64,000 bases of DNA from Kribbella steppae (GCF_004342025.1 NZ_SLWN01000008.1:233569-297568), one strand, 5' to 3'; shown: positions 36,004-45,000, numbered from the stretch's first letter. Translations and numbers: made by a program. Notes: generated by a model from the sequence alone, not told the origin.

Positions 36004-36632
36004 GGCGTCAGGTATCTGGTGAGCATCACCCGCAGCTCCTCGTCGAGCTTCGGATACTCGGCAGGCGTTCCCATCACCGGGCCGGACACCGCCGAGGCCA
36101 GTGAGACGAGGATGATCTGCCGGGCCAGCCAGACCGGGTCACCGTCCCGGATCGAACCGTCGCCCTGACCCGCCTTGATGCCCTCCTCGACCAGCGCGAG
36201 ATGCGCGACCGTGCTGCTGCCGCGGCGCTCGAGCAGGTACGGCGTGAGGAACTCCGGATCGAGCTCGATGATCTTCCGCATCAACGGGTGCACCCGGGTC
36301 GTCGCGACCACCTCGACCACGCCCTCGACCAGCCGGGAGCGCCCGTCCACCGCGTCCGGCTGGAACGCGGACATCAACGCCGTGGTCCACTCCCGGGTCA
36401 TCAGTGCGGCGACCACCGCCTGCACGTTCGGCCAGCGCCGGTAGAGGGTCGCGCGGGACACCTCCGCGTGCCGGGCGATATCGGCCATCGTCATCCGGCG
36501 CATCCCGATCGCGAGCAGCAACTCATAGGCCGCGTCCAGGATCCGCTCCTCGCCGATGGCGTTCGCGGGCGTGGGACGCGTGCTGGTCTCGGGCCCTGTT
36601 TCCTGCGCGGACTCGCTGCTACGCTGAGACAT
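36000..36632 (-). CDS. TetR family regulator upstream of glpD
   Basis: This 210-residue regulator has an N-terminal helix-turn-helix (ERILDAAYELLLAIGMRRM, TMADIARHAEVSRATLYRRW). The C-terminal ligand domain is unassigned. ATG 36632 is used; a GTG three bases earlier is possible. The upstream intergenic region contains TCACAC GTCAGA GTGTAT, a plausible operator controlling both this operon and the divergent AGPS-like gene. Confidence 0.9.
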   Translation of the reverse strand: MSQRSSESAQETGPETSTRPTPANAIGEERILDAAYELLLAIGMRRMTMADIARHAEVSRATLYRRWPNVQAVVAALMTREWTTALMSAFQPDAVDGRSRLVEGVVEVVATTRVHPLMRKIIELDPEFLTPYLLERRGSSTVAHLALVEEGIKAGQGDGSIRDGDPVWLARQIILVSLASAVSGPVMGTPAEYPKLDEELRVMLTRYLTP

Positions 36633-36750
36633 CACACGTCAGAGTGTATCAGCGACTTTGGCGTCCGGGAACTGTCCGCGGGAGGTGAGAGCCAGGGGGT
36701 CTCACCTCCCACGGACGCTACCTCTCCAGACCAGCGATCGGGAGCCCAGA

Positions 36751-38316
36751 ATGACCGAGTCGGACCTGTCGGTGGTGCATCTCACGCCGGGCCGCTGGGG
36801 CGATCCCGCGCACCCGGTCGAGCTACCCGCCGCGGCTGTCGGCGCGCTGCAGCATCTCGGCGTACGACGACCTGCCACAGGTCCGGTGGACCCGGTGGAT
36901 CGGCCCGGGCTGACCGACGAGCAGCTCGGCTTCCTGACCGAGGTGGTCGGCGCCGACCACGTGAAGACCGACCTCGAGACGCGGTGGGGACACACCCGCG
37001 GCTACTCGACTCCAGACCTGCTCAGGCATCGGGCAGGTGACACGACCGACATGCCTGACGCTGTGGTCTACCCCGGTTCGCACGCCGAGGTGCAGGCCTT
37101 GCTGGCCGCCTGCTCGTCGCATCACCTGGCCGTGGTCCCCTACTCGGGAGGTACGTCGGTCGTCGGCGGCCTCGCCGCGGAACGGCGCTTCATCACGGTC
37201 GACGTGCAACGGCTCGATCAGTTGGTGGCGATCGACGAGGTCTCGCGGACGGCGACGTTGCAGGCCGGCGTACGCGGTCCGGCGGCCGAGGCGTTGCTGG
37301 CGGAGCGCGGGTACACGCTCGGGCATTTTCCCCAGTCTTATGAGGGTGCCTCGATCGGTGGGTACGCCGCCGCGCGGTCGAGCGGGCAGTCGTCGGCCGG
37401 CTATGGGCGGTTCGATCAGATGGTGGTCGGGCTGACGCTGGCGACGCCGCGCGGGACGATCGAGACGGGACGCGCGCCGATGTCCGCGGCCGGCCCGGAT
37501 CTGCGGCAGTTGGTGCTCGGGTCCGAAGGCGCGTTCGGGATCATCACGTCGGTCGTCGTCCGGATCCGGCCGCGGCCGGCCGAGCGGCACTTCGAGGGCT
37601 GGCGGTTCGAGGACTTCTCGTCCGGGCTGACCGCGATCCGGCGGCTGGCCCAGAACGGTCCGCTGCCGACGGTGCTGCGGTTGTCCGACGAGGCCGAGAC
37701 CGCGGTGAACCTGGCCGACCCGGACGTGTTGGGTGGCGGATCGGGCGGCGTACTGGCGATCGTCGGTTTCGACGGGCCGTACAACGCGAAGACGGCTGAC
37801 GTGCTGACCGCGACGGGTGGACAGAACCTGGGTGAAGGTCCCGGAGAGCTGTGGCGGGTCGGGCGGTATCGAGCGCCGTACCTGCGGGATCCCTTGCTCG
37901 ACGAGGGTGCGTTGGTCGAGACGCTGGAGACGGCCGGCTTCTGGTCGAAACTGCCGCAGTTGAAGGCTGCGGTGACAGAGGCTGTGGTGAAGTCACTCAC
38001 CGACCAGGGCACGCCACCTCTTGTTCTCTGCCACGTCTCGCACGTCTACGAGACCGGCGCATCCCTGTACTTCACCGCGATCTGCGCCCAGACGGACGAT
38101 CCGGTCGCCCAGTGGCGTATGGCGAAAGCCGCGGCCAGTGCAGCGATCGCGGCGGCGGGCGGGACGATCAGCCACCATCACGGTGTCGGCACCGACCACC
38201 GGGATGCCTACGCGGCGGAGATCGGTCCACTCGCTGTCGAGGCCTTGCAGGCGGTCAAGAAGGCACTCGACCCCGACGGCGTGATGAATCCAGGGATCCT
38301 CTTGACCTCAAGTTAA
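36751..38316 (+). CDS. FAD-binding oxidase, alkyldihydroxyacetonephosphate synthase-like
   Basis: This 521-residue VAO-type flavoprotein has the PP-loop VVPYSGGTSVVGG, AGVRGPAAEALLAERG, GGYAAARSSGQSSAGYG and the His-rich active-site stretch SHHHGVGTDHRD seen in AGPS-like enzymes. It ends LDPDGVMNPGILL. Bacterial homologues are common in actinomycetes next to glpD and TetR genes, but true ether-lipid synthesis is unproven. It starts at ATG 36751 and is divergent from the TetR-glpD operon. Confidence 0.88.
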   Translation: MTESDLSVVHLTPGRWGDPAHPVELPAAAVGALQHLGVRRPATGPVDPVDRPGLTDEQLGFLTEVVGADHVKTDLETRWGHTRGYSTPDLLRHRAGDTTDMPDAVVYPGSHAEVQALLAACSSHHLAVVPYSGGTSVVGGLAAERRFITVDVQRLDQLVAIDEVSRTATLQAGVRGPAAEALLAERGYTLGHFPQSYEGASIGGYAAARSSGQSSAGYGRFDQMVVGLTLATPRGTIETGRAPMSAAGPDLRQLVLGSEGAFGIITSVVVRIRPRPAERHFEGWRFEDFSSGLTAIRRLAQNGPLPTVLRLSDEAETAVNLADPDVLGGGSGGVLAIVGFDGPYNAKTADVLTATGGQNLGEGPGELWRVGRYRAPYLRDPLLDEGALVETLETAGFWSKLPQLKAAVTEAVVKSLTDQGTPPLVLCHVSHVYETGASLYFTAICAQTDDPVAQWRMAKAAASAAIAAAGGTISHHHGVGTDHRDAYAAEIGPLAVEALQAVKKALDPDGVMNPGILLTSS

Positions 38317-38332
38317 CTTGAAGTTGGACAGT
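38303..38332 (+). promoter_or_regulatory. SoxR-like operator/promoter before an SDR gene
   Basis: TTGACC at 38303 runs into the perfect 14-bp palindrome TCAAGTTAACTTGA (38308-38321). The combined CCTCAAGTTAACTTGA closely matches the SoxR box of enterobacteria and Streptomyces. A GACAGT -10-like hexamer lies 18 bp downstream. The predicted start is at or near the ATG at 38340. The palindrome also includes the stop codon of the preceding gene. Confidence 0.6.
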
Positions 38333-38339
38333 GACGGGC

Positions 38340-39059
38340 ATGACTCCTGAATCCTCCAACCGTCCTGTCGCTCTCATCACCGGTGCGTCCGCCGGGCTCG
38401 GGCTGGCGCTCGCCCACGGGTTGGCCGATCGCGGCTGGACGCTGGTGATCGACGCCCGCGGCGCCGACGCACTCAAGGACGCGGCCGACGCACTCGCCGG
38501 CCGCACCGATGTGGTCCCGCTCGCCGGCGACGTCACCGACCCCGAGCACCGCGCGGACCTGCTGGACGCCGTGACTGAGCTCGGCCGCCTCGACCTCCTG
38601 GTGAACAACGCGAGCTACCTCGGCCCGAGTCCGCTGCAGCCGCTGGGCGTGGCCGACCTGGACGAGCTGCGACGCGTCTACGAAGTCGATGTGGTCGCAC
38701 CGATCGCTCTCACCCAGGCACTGCTCCCAGAACTCACCACAGCATCCGGTGTGGTCCTCAATATCAGCTCCGACGCCGCAGTCGAGGCGTACGAAGGCTG
38801 GGGTGGCTACGGCTCCGCCAAGGCTGCTCTGGATCACGCAACCGCAGTACTGGCCGCCGAACACCCGTCGCTCGCCGTCTACGCCGTCGACCCCGGTGAC
38901 CTTCGTACGGCGATGCACCAGGCGGCGTTCCCCGGTGAGGACATCTCGGACCGGCCGGAGCCGTCGACCGTCGTACCGGCGTTCCTGCAACTGCTGGACA
39001 GCCGCCCCAAGAGCGGTCGGTACCGTGCGGCGGAGTTCGCGCCGGCGGTGACGTCGTGA
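38340..39059 (+). CDS. Short-chain dehydrogenase/reductase
   Basis: This 239-residue classical SDR has TGASAGLGLALAHGLADRG (NADP loop), LVNNASYLG (NNAS), a Ser in LNISSDAAV and the catalytic YGSAKAALDHA (YxxxK). It starts at ATG 38340, apparently leaderless behind the SoxR-like site. Its stop overlaps the QueA-like start by 4 bp. The substrate is unknown; redox-cycling compounds are suggested by the operator. Confidence 0.9.
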   Translation: MTPESSNRPVALITGASAGLGLALAHGLADRGWTLVIDARGADALKDAADALAGRTDVVPLAGDVTDPEHRADLLDAVTELGRLDLLVNNASYLGPSPLQPLGVADLDELRRVYEVDVVAPIALTQALLPELTTASGVVLNISSDAAVEAYEGWGGYGSAKAALDHATAVLAAEHPSLAVYAVDPGDLRTAMHQAAFPGEDISDRPEPSTVVPAFLQLLDSRPKSGRYRAAEFAPAVTS

Positions 39060-40087
39060 GGGTGCACCCCCACACGAGGTTCGTCCTGCCCGACTCGCTG
39101 AACGCCACCGAACCACCTGAGGCTAGAGGGCTGTCGCGCGATCAGGTGAAGCTGCTGGTCGCGGAGGGGTCGACCACCACGCACACCCGCTTCGACCGGA
39201 TCGGTGAGCACCTGCGACCTGGAGACCTGCTGCTGGTGAACACGTCCGGCACCATGCCCGCTGCAGTAGACGGCTCGTGGATCACCGGCTCCGGTGTGGC
39301 ACCTGTCGTCGTCCACTTCTCCACCGCACTCGACGACGGCACCTGGGTCGTCGAACTGCGCAATGGTGGTTCACCGATGTTCGGCGGTACGACGGGCGAC
39401 CAAGTGGAGCTGCCTGAAGGCGTGCTGACGCTGCTGGCGCCGTACCAGTCGGACTCGAACCGACTGTGGCGAGCCAAGCCGCCAGTGTCTGACGTGCTGG
39501 GCTATCTGCAGCGTCACGGTCGGCCGATCACCTACAAGTACGTCGGCCGGCGTTGGCCGCTCGCGTCGTACCAGACCGTCTTCGCACGCGAGCCGGGTAG
39601 CGCGGAGATGCCCAGTGCGGCGCGACCGTTCAGCTTCGAGCTGGTGAGTCATCTCGCGTCGCAGGGCGTTCTGATCGCGCCGATCATGCTGCACTGCGGT
39701 GTGTCCTCACTGGAGAGCCACGAACCACCCTTGCCCGAGCGGTACGACGTACCGGCGCACACGGCTCGGTTGGTGAACTGGGTGAAGGCCAACGGCGGTC
39801 GGGTGATCGCAGTGGGCACGACCGCTGTGCGAGCCGTCGAGTCAGCTGTCGCGGCGGACGGCTCAGTCACTGCGTCTCACGGCTGGACCGACCTTGTCCT
39901 CGGCCCGGACCGCCCGGTCCGCGTCGTCGACGGCCTCATCACCGGCATGCACGCCCCGGAGGCCTCCCACCTGCTGCTGCTCGAGTCCGTCGTCGGTGGT
40001 GACACTGTCCAACGTGCCTACGACGCCGCTCTGCACGAGGGCTACCTCTGGCACGAGTTCGGCGACAGCTGCCTGCTGCTGCGATAG
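39056..40087 (+). CDS. QueA-like S-adenosylmethionine:tRNA ribosyltransferase-isomerase family protein
   Basis: This 343-residue protein follows the QueA plan: NTSGTMPAAVDG, VVELRNGGSPMFGG, YVGRRWPLASYQTVFARE, the SAARPFSFE region (compare SAAAPTAGLHF in QueA), VIAVGTTAVRAVES and LLESVVGGD. It is translationally coupled to the SDR (GTGA overlap). No tgt, queG or other queuosine gene is in view, and the SAARPF motif deviates, so a canonical queuosine role is doubtful. Confidence 0.8.
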   Translation: MRVHPHTRFVLPDSLNATEPPEARGLSRDQVKLLVAEGSTTTHTRFDRIGEHLRPGDLLLVNTSGTMPAAVDGSWITGSGVAPVVVHFSTALDDGTWVVELRNGGSPMFGGTTGDQVELPEGVLTLLAPYQSDSNRLWRAKPPVSDVLGYLQRHGRPITYKYVGRRWPLASYQTVFAREPGSAEMPSAARPFSFELVSHLASQGVLIAPIMLHCGVSSLESHEPPLPERYDVPAHTARLVNWVKANGGRVIAVGTTAVRAVESAVAADGSVTASHGWTDLVLGPDRPVRVVDGLITGMHAPEASHLLLLESVVGGDTVQRAYDAALHEGYLWHEFGDSCLLLR

Positions 40088-40542
40088 GTTCCCGATGTCA
40101 AAAGTGGCACTCGGTGCGACTCAGTGCTCTCTGTGACAGTCAATACACTCAGTGCATGACGACCGAAGGTCTTCGGGCCCGCGCCCGGGGCGCCGGCGCT
40201 AGGAAGACACCGGCCACCGCTGCGGTGGATCAGCCCTGGTCCGCGGGCTCGAGGTGGTCAGACGGCTTCGGATCGCTCGCCGGCTCCGCGGTCGCCTCTG
40301 CAAGTGCGGTGAGGTCACCTGGCGGGACGGTTGTCCGGTGGTCTTCGTTTCCGGGGCGGGCCCGTTTGTCGATCGCGCGCGGGCTCACCGCGTCCACCCC
40401 ACAGGCACACAGAAGATCATCCTGAATGTCCTTACATCTCCAGGTCCCCCGTCGGGACGTCACTCGATTAGACGAGCGGCCGGTACCCGATGTCATGCGT
40501 TGACTCAAACCGATCGGAAATTGTGGCCTAGGCCGATTAGTT
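40088..40542. other. 455-bp gap with a possible TetR-gene relic
   Basis: No convincing complete gene is seen. At 40156 a start (MTTEGLRARARGAGARKTP) resembles the first residues of a TetR regulator. It is preceded by an imperfect dyad around CACTCAGTG and then becomes unrecognisable. A short minus-strand open tail (DLTALAEATAEPASDPKPSD) near 40240-40330 could be another fragment. Confidence 0.35.
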
Positions 40543-41484
40543 TCAGATTGAACGGCCCTCGATCCGGTCCGGGTCGAGCAGATCCGGCGTGATGAAGTCG
40601 TGCGGGAAGCCGAGGGTGAATCCGGTCGCCGCGTCGAGCCGACGTACGGCGTCGTCCGGCAGAGCGAGCTCGATCGCGGCGAGGTTGTCCGCCAGTTGCT
40701 CCGGCGAACTCGCACCGGCCAGCGGATGGACCGCCCGCGAATGCACCCGCGTCCACGCCAGCGCCACCTGGGCCGGCGTGGCATCGAGCTCGGTGGCGAC
40801 CTCGTGTACGACGGTCAGCACGGCGCGCTCGTGGTCGTTGCCGGCCGTCTCCACCGGTTTCGTGAGCTTGCCGTGGGCAAGAGGTGCCCAGGCGGCCACG
40901 GTCATGCCGAACGCCTCGGCCATCGGCAGCAGCTCCCGCTCGATATCGCGCTGGAGCAGGCTGTACGGCACCTGCAGGCCGGCGAATCCGGACCAGTCCC
41001 GCCACTCGGCCAGGGTGTTGCCGCGAGCAACGAGCCAGGCCGGCGCGTCGGAGATCCCGGCGTACAGGATCTTCCCTGCCCGGACCGCGTCGTCGAGGGC
41101 GCGCAACGTCTCCTCGATCGGGGTGTGCCGCTCCCAGTAGTGCACCCAGTAGATGTCGAGGTAGTCGGTCCCCAGCCGGCGCAGGCTGGACTCGAGCGCG
41201 AGCCGGAGGTTCTTCCGGTGGTTGCCGGTGGCATTGATGTCGGTCTTGTCCCGGGGCAGCGTGTACTTCGACGCGAGGACGAACCGGTCCCGCCGGCCGG
41301 ACAGTATCTCCCCGAGGATGTCCTCGCTCGCGCCGTACGCGTCGGCGGTGTCGATCATGTTTCCGCCCGCCTCGGCGTATCGGTCGACGATCGGCCGGGC
41401 CTGCTGGACGGACCGGAACCGCATCGCGCCGAGGAAGAGTTCGGAGACGCGCAGGCCGGTGGGGCCGAACAGTCGATAGCGCAT
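40543..41484 (-). CDS. Aldo/keto reductase
   Basis: This 313-residue NADPH-dependent AKR has the complete catalytic tetrad: Asp and Tyr in MIDTADAYGASE, Lys in VLASKYTL and His in IYWVHYWERHTP. AAWAPLAHGKL and LAGASSPEQLADN form the cofactor site. It starts at ATG 41484, which overlaps the TetR stop by one base (TGATG). The substrate is unknown; expression is probably governed by the co-transcribed TetR. Confidence 0.92.
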   Translation of the reverse strand: MRYRLFGPTGLRVSELFLGAMRFRSVQQARPIVDRYAEAGGNMIDTADAYGASEDILGEILSGRRDRFVLASKYTLPRDKTDINATGNHRKNLRLALESSLRRLGTDYLDIYWVHYWERHTPIEETLRALDDAVRAGKILYAGISDAPAWLVARGNTLAEWRDWSGFAGLQVPYSLLQRDIERELLPMAEAFGMTVAAWAPLAHGKLTKPVETAGNDHERAVLTVVHEVATELDATPAQVALAWTRVHSRAVHPLAGASSPEQLADNLAAIELALPDDAVRRLDAATGFTLGFPHDFITPDLLDPDRIEGRSI

Positions 41485-42086
41485 CAGCCGGCGTACCCGT
41501 GCAGGAAGGCGTGGACGCCGGTGGTGATGGCGTCCTTGATCTCGTCGGGGGTCATGGATCCTCCTCGGTAGGACGGGTTGGCTCCGGAGATGAGCAGGGA
41601 GAAGTGCAGGGCGGCGCGCATCGGGTCGTCGATCCGCAGCAGCCCGTCCGCGGCGAACGCGGCCAGCCGGTCGGCGAGAGCCCGCCGTACGGCGATCGGC
41701 CCGGCCTCCTGCCAGGCGTCGATCGCCTCCTGTGGGATGTGGCCGGCCTCGGCGTTCACCTGGCGCACCAGCGCGGAGTGCTCGGCGTAGTCCGGCATCG
41801 GCGTACGCCAGGCGATCCCGAACGCGACCAAGTCGGCCTCGAGGTCGGTGACCTCGGTCAGCTGTGCCTCGATGATCGCGAGTTGCGCGGCCGCGACCTT
41901 CGTCGTGCTCTCCTGGATCACCGCGCGGAACAGTCCGGCCTTGTCGCCGAAGTGGTTGTACAGCGTCCGGGTGGAGACCCCGGCCGCCGCGGCGATCACG
42001 TCGATACTCGCCCGCGCGTAACCGTCCCGGGCGAACACGGTCAGCGCGCCGGCCAGCACCTCCTGCCGTTTTCCTGCCCGTGGCAC
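41484..42086 (-). CDS. TetR family regulator
   Basis: This 200-residue regulator has an N-terminal helix-turn-helix (QEVLAGALTVFARDGYARAS, VIAAAAGVSTRTLYNHFGDK). It is co-transcribed with the aldo/keto reductase. A perfect 16-bp palindrome lies 18 bp upstream and is the likely autoregulatory operator, also covering the promoter of the divergent PPOX remnant. Confidence 0.92.
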   Translation of the reverse strand: MPRAGKRQEVLAGALTVFARDGYARASIDVIAAAAGVSTRTLYNHFGDKAGLFRAVIQESTTKVAAAQLAIIEAQLTEVTDLEADLVAFGIAWRTPMPDYAEHSALVRQVNAEAGHIPQEAIDAWQEAGPIAVRRALADRLAAFAADGLLRIDDPMRAALHFSLLISGANPSYRGGSMTPDEIKDAITTGVHAFLHGYAG

Positions 42087-42104
42087 CGGACCTCCTGGCG
42101 TAGT

Positions 42105-42120
42105 TACAACGATCGTTGTA
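42105..42120. promoter_or_regulatory. Probable TetR operator
   Basis: TACAACGATCGTTGTA is a perfect 16-bp palindrome centred in the 45-bp gap between the TetR gene and the divergent PPOX gene. Confidence 0.75.
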
Positions 42121-42131
42121 CTTTAGCGTAC

Positions 42132-42405
42132 ATGGCATTCACCGATGAAGAGCTCGGCTATCTGAAATCACAACCGCTGGCCCGGCTGGCAACGGTCGGC
42201 CCGGACGGGCAACCGGACGTCGTCCCGGTTGGCTTCGAGTACGACGGCACGTACTTCTACGTCGGCGGGGTCGACCCCGCCAACACCCGCAAGGTCCGCA
42301 ACGTCCGCGCCGGCCACGACCAGTTGGAGTTGGCACCTGGACGGCCGCCCCGCCACCCACGACGAGGACAGCTTCGCCCCGACCCGGACTGTGCACGCCG
42401 GCTGA
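42132..42405 (+). pseudogene. Internally deleted PPOX-class F420-dependent enzyme
   Basis: The first ~62 codons (MAFTDEELGYLKSQPLARLA ... NTRKVRNVRAGH) match the N-terminus of a split-barrel PPOX-class F420 protein. After about 42320 the frame changes. The other frame then reads SWSWHLDGRPATHDEDSF and ends APTRTVHAG at 42405, which is the family C-terminus. Roughly 45-50 central residues are missing together with the frame. A start and operator region are preserved, so the gene was probably lost recently. Confidence 0.8.
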
Positions 42406-42406
42406 C

Positions 42407-43150
42407 TCAGGTGCGGGCTGCCTTCTTGCGGCGGCGCTTGGTGTCTTGGACGAAGACCCAGGCGACGGCCGCGCCGGTGACGAAACCGCCGAGGTGGCCC
42501 TGCCAGGAGATGTTCGGGATCAGGAACGAGATGACGGCGGTGGCCGCGACGTAGCCGAGGATCCAGGTGACGTCCATGCCGCGGGCCCGGCTGATCACCA
42601 GCAGCCCGCCGACCAGGCCGAGGACGGCACCGGAGGCACCGAGGGTCGCCGACACCGGCGACGACAAGAACCAGACCGCGACGCTGCCGCCGAGTGCGGA
42701 CAGCAGGTAGAGGGTCAGGAACCTGAGCCGGCCGAGCATCTGCTCCAGCGGCGGACCGAGCTGGTAGAGCATGAACAGGTTCGCGAGGATGTGGAAGATC
42801 TGCAGGTGGGTGAAGGCCGAGGTGAACAACCGCCACGGCTCGGAGTCCACCAGCACCGGGACCAGCACCAGGTCGTTCACGAGCCGGCTGCTGCCTGTGC
42901 GCACCGCGATGAACACCAGCACGTTGATCGCCAGCAGAACCATCGTGACGACCTGCGGGTTGCCGCGCTGGATTCCGCCGAAAGACGTCCGGGTCCGCGG
43001 CACCGACTTCACGCCCTCGTTGAAGCAGCTCGGGCACTGGAAGCCGACCGAGGCACTCTTCATGCAGGACGGGCAGATCGGCCGGTCGCAGCGCTGACAG
43101 CGCACCCCGGCGGGCCGATCCGGGTGCCGGTAGCAGACGGTCTCGGTCAC
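42407..43150 (-). CDS. Rhomboid family intramembrane serine protease
   Basis: This 247-residue protein has an N-terminal Cys-rich zinc-binding (B-box-like) segment (CYRHPDRPAGVRCQRCDRP, CPSC, CPSC). Six membrane helices follow. The rhomboid dyad is present as GASGAV (Ser) and WQGHLGGF (His). HILANLFMLYQLG matches the HxxxN helix. GTG 43150 is used. Substrates are unknown. It lies upstream of the PPOX relic in opposite orientation. Confidence 0.92.
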   Translation of the reverse strand: MTETVCYRHPDRPAGVRCQRCDRPICPSCMKSASVGFQCPSCFNEGVKSVPRTRTSFGGIQRGNPQVVTMVLLAINVLVFIAVRTGSSRLVNDLVLVPVLVDSEPWRLFTSAFTHLQIFHILANLFMLYQLGPPLEQMLGRLRFLTLYLLSALGGSVAVWFLSSPVSATLGASGAVLGLVGGLLVISRARGMDVTWILGYVAATAVISFLIPNISWQGHLGGFVTGAAVAWVFVQDTKRRRKKAART

Positions 43151-43217
43151 GGAGGGCGGGTCCTTCCCCGATGAGAGAGAACGCGGGCCGGGCACCTGCC
43201 CGGCCCGCGACGAAGAA

Positions 43218-43760
43218 TCAGGCGTTCTTGCGCTCGATGACGACGTTGTTGATCACGATCGCGTCGATCGGCCGGTCGCCCGGAGCGGTCTTGGCGGTCG
43301 CGATCGCGTCCACGACCTTCTTCGACTCGTCGTCGGCGACCTCACCGAAGATGGTGTGCTTGCGGTTCAGGTGCGGGGTCGGCACCACGGTGACGAAGAA
43401 CTGCGAGCCGTTGGTGCCGCGGCCGAACTGGATGCCGGCGTTCGCCATCGCCAGCAGGTACGGGCGGTCGAACGTCAGCTCGGGGTGGATCTCGTCGTCG
43501 AAGGCGTAGCCCGGCGAACCGGTGCCGGTGCCGAGCGGGCAGCCGCCCTGGATCATGAAGCCGTCGATCACCCGGTGGAAGGTCAGACCGTCGTAGAACT
43601 TGGCGGTGCTGGGCTGACCGGTCTGCGGGTCGGTCCACTCCTTGGTGCCCTCGGCCAGTCCGACGAAGTTGCTCACCGTCTTCGGCGCGTGGTTGGGGAA
43701 CAGCCTGATGACGACGTCACCCTTCGTCGTCTGCAGGGTCGCGTACAGCTCTTCGGCCAC
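43218..43760 (-). CDS. ppiB: Cyclophilin-type peptidyl-prolyl cis-trans isomerase
   Basis: This 180-residue cytosolic cyclophilin has the catalytic stretch FHRVIDGFMIQGG, FDDE, LLAMANAG, GSQFFVTVVPTPHLNRKHTIFG and the terminal VIERKNA. It has no signal peptide. GTG start at 43760. It is a common neighbour of rhomboid genes near the actinobacterial origin and helps proline-limited protein folding. Confidence 0.95.
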   Translation of the reverse strand: MAEELYATLQTTKGDVVIRLFPNHAPKTVSNFVGLAEGTKEWTDPQTGQPSTAKFYDGLTFHRVIDGFMIQGGCPLGTGTGSPGYAFDDEIHPELTFDRPYLLAMANAGIQFGRGTNGSQFFVTVVPTPHLNRKHTIFGEVADDESKKVVDAIATAKTAPGDRPIDAIVINNVVIERKNA

Positions 43761-44056
43761 GGGTGTTCACTCCTCATCGATTACGGCTTACTCGCTTCGA
43801 TCCTGTCACGCCGGGCCAAGTCGTCCAGCATCGACCGGCCGGGATGGTTGCGCGGGAGCGGTGCTGGGCACTGGGCGGGGAGGCGATGGATCGATACAAG
43901 CGCGCCAGTCGGGAGCCGGGACACGGGTTTGTCGGCTGGGTACGTCGTACGATGCAAACGAGGCCGGATTTGTCCAGAAAGTCGTACCAGTAGCGTCCAT
44001 ACCGCCGATGGGCCAGATGGCTGCCCACCGAGGCGGGCGGCACCGAGGAGGGAACC

Positions 44057-44863
44057 GTGGGTTTGTCGAAGTCCAAGGGCCGGGTCGAGACCACGAAAGG
44101 CCGGGTCCGGCCACTGGCCGAGTCCGCGTCGGAGAAGATCGGGCCGGCTGTGGGCACCGCACGGGAGAAGGTGTCGCCGTACGCCGAGAAGGCCGTCGAG
44201 CGCGGCGCCCACTATGCCAATGTGGCGGTCGAGAAGGCCGGTCCGGTGATCGACGACGCGCTGGCCAAGGTCGGCCCGGCCACTGAGCAGGCCGCCGAGA
44301 AGGCGCGCGAGCGGTTCAACGACGACGTGCTGCCGAAGGTGACCGCCGCACTGGCGTCGCTGGCGGCCGCCGCCGAGCCGGTCGTCGAGGAGACCTCACG
44401 CCGGGGCAAGGCCACCAAGGCCGCGCTCAAGGGTGAGATCGACGTGCCGAAGAAGAAGAGCCACAAGCTCCGCAAGGTCGTCCTGTTCCTGGGCTTCGGT
44501 GCCCTGGCCGCGGCGGCCGTGAAGAAGTTGCTGACCCCGCCGGAGCCGGCCTGGCAGTCGACCCCGACCAGCGGCCGCGACTACAGCTCCGCCCCGGCCG
44601 GTACGACGTCCCGCCCGGCGGCGACCGAGACCAAGCCCGACACCAAGCCCGATACGAAGCCGGACACGAAGCCGGAGCCGGCGTCGTCGAACGGTAAGAC
44701 CGACGCCCCGAAGGCGGAGTCGGCGAAGACCGATGCGGAGTCGGCGAAGGCCGATGCCAAGCAGGACGGCGCCGACACCGAGGTGAACGCGACGGCCTAC
44801 GGCACCGCGAAGAAGAGTACGACCGCCAGGAAGTCGAGCAGCCCGAAGCCGTCCGACTCCTGA
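44057..44863 (+). CDS. DUF5324-like single-pass membrane protein
   Basis: This 268-residue protein has an N-terminal Ala/Glu/Lys-rich helical region with repeated amphipathic segments (REKVSPYAEKAVERGAHYAN, AEKARERF). One membrane helix (KVVLFLGFGALAAAAVKKLL) follows at about 145-165. The low-complexity C-terminus contains four tandem KPDT-like repeats and AESAKAD repeats. This architecture matches DUF5324 proteins of streptomycetes. The function is unknown. GTG 44057 follows GAGGAGGGA. Confidence 0.78.
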   Translation: MGLSKSKGRVETTKGRVRPLAESASEKIGPAVGTAREKVSPYAEKAVERGAHYANVAVEKAGPVIDDALAKVGPATEQAAEKARERFNDDVLPKVTAALASLAAAAEPVVEETSRRGKATKAALKGEIDVPKKKSHKLRKVVLFLGFGALAAAAVKKLLTPPEPAWQSTPTSGRDYSSAPAGTTSRPAATETKPDTKPDTKPDTKPEPASSNGKTDAPKAESAKTDAESAKADAKQDGADTEVNATAYGTAKKSTTARKSSSPKPSDS

Positions 44864-44880
44864 CCTGACCACCGCAACGG

Positions 44881-44919
44881 CGAAGGCCGCGATCCCTGGA
44901 CTGGGGTTCGCGGCCTTCG
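44881..44919 (+). terminator. Terminator after the DUF5324-like gene
   Basis: A perfect 12-bp stem (CGAAGGCCGCGA and its complement) with a 15-nt loop is followed by TTTG. It lies 18 bp past the stop codon. Confidence 0.85.
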
Positions 44920-45000
44920 TTTGTGCTGCGTTCTTTAGGTGATGGCGTCGCCTTGCGCGTACGGCGCCTGACCGGGGCGGCGGGGTGGGGCCGTAGCGCT

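Noticed and set aside
36625-36655. Strong TetR operator between the glpD-TetR operon and the AGPS-like gene
   Set aside because: The ACAC/GTGT dyad is short and imperfect, so it is mentioned only in the gene entry.
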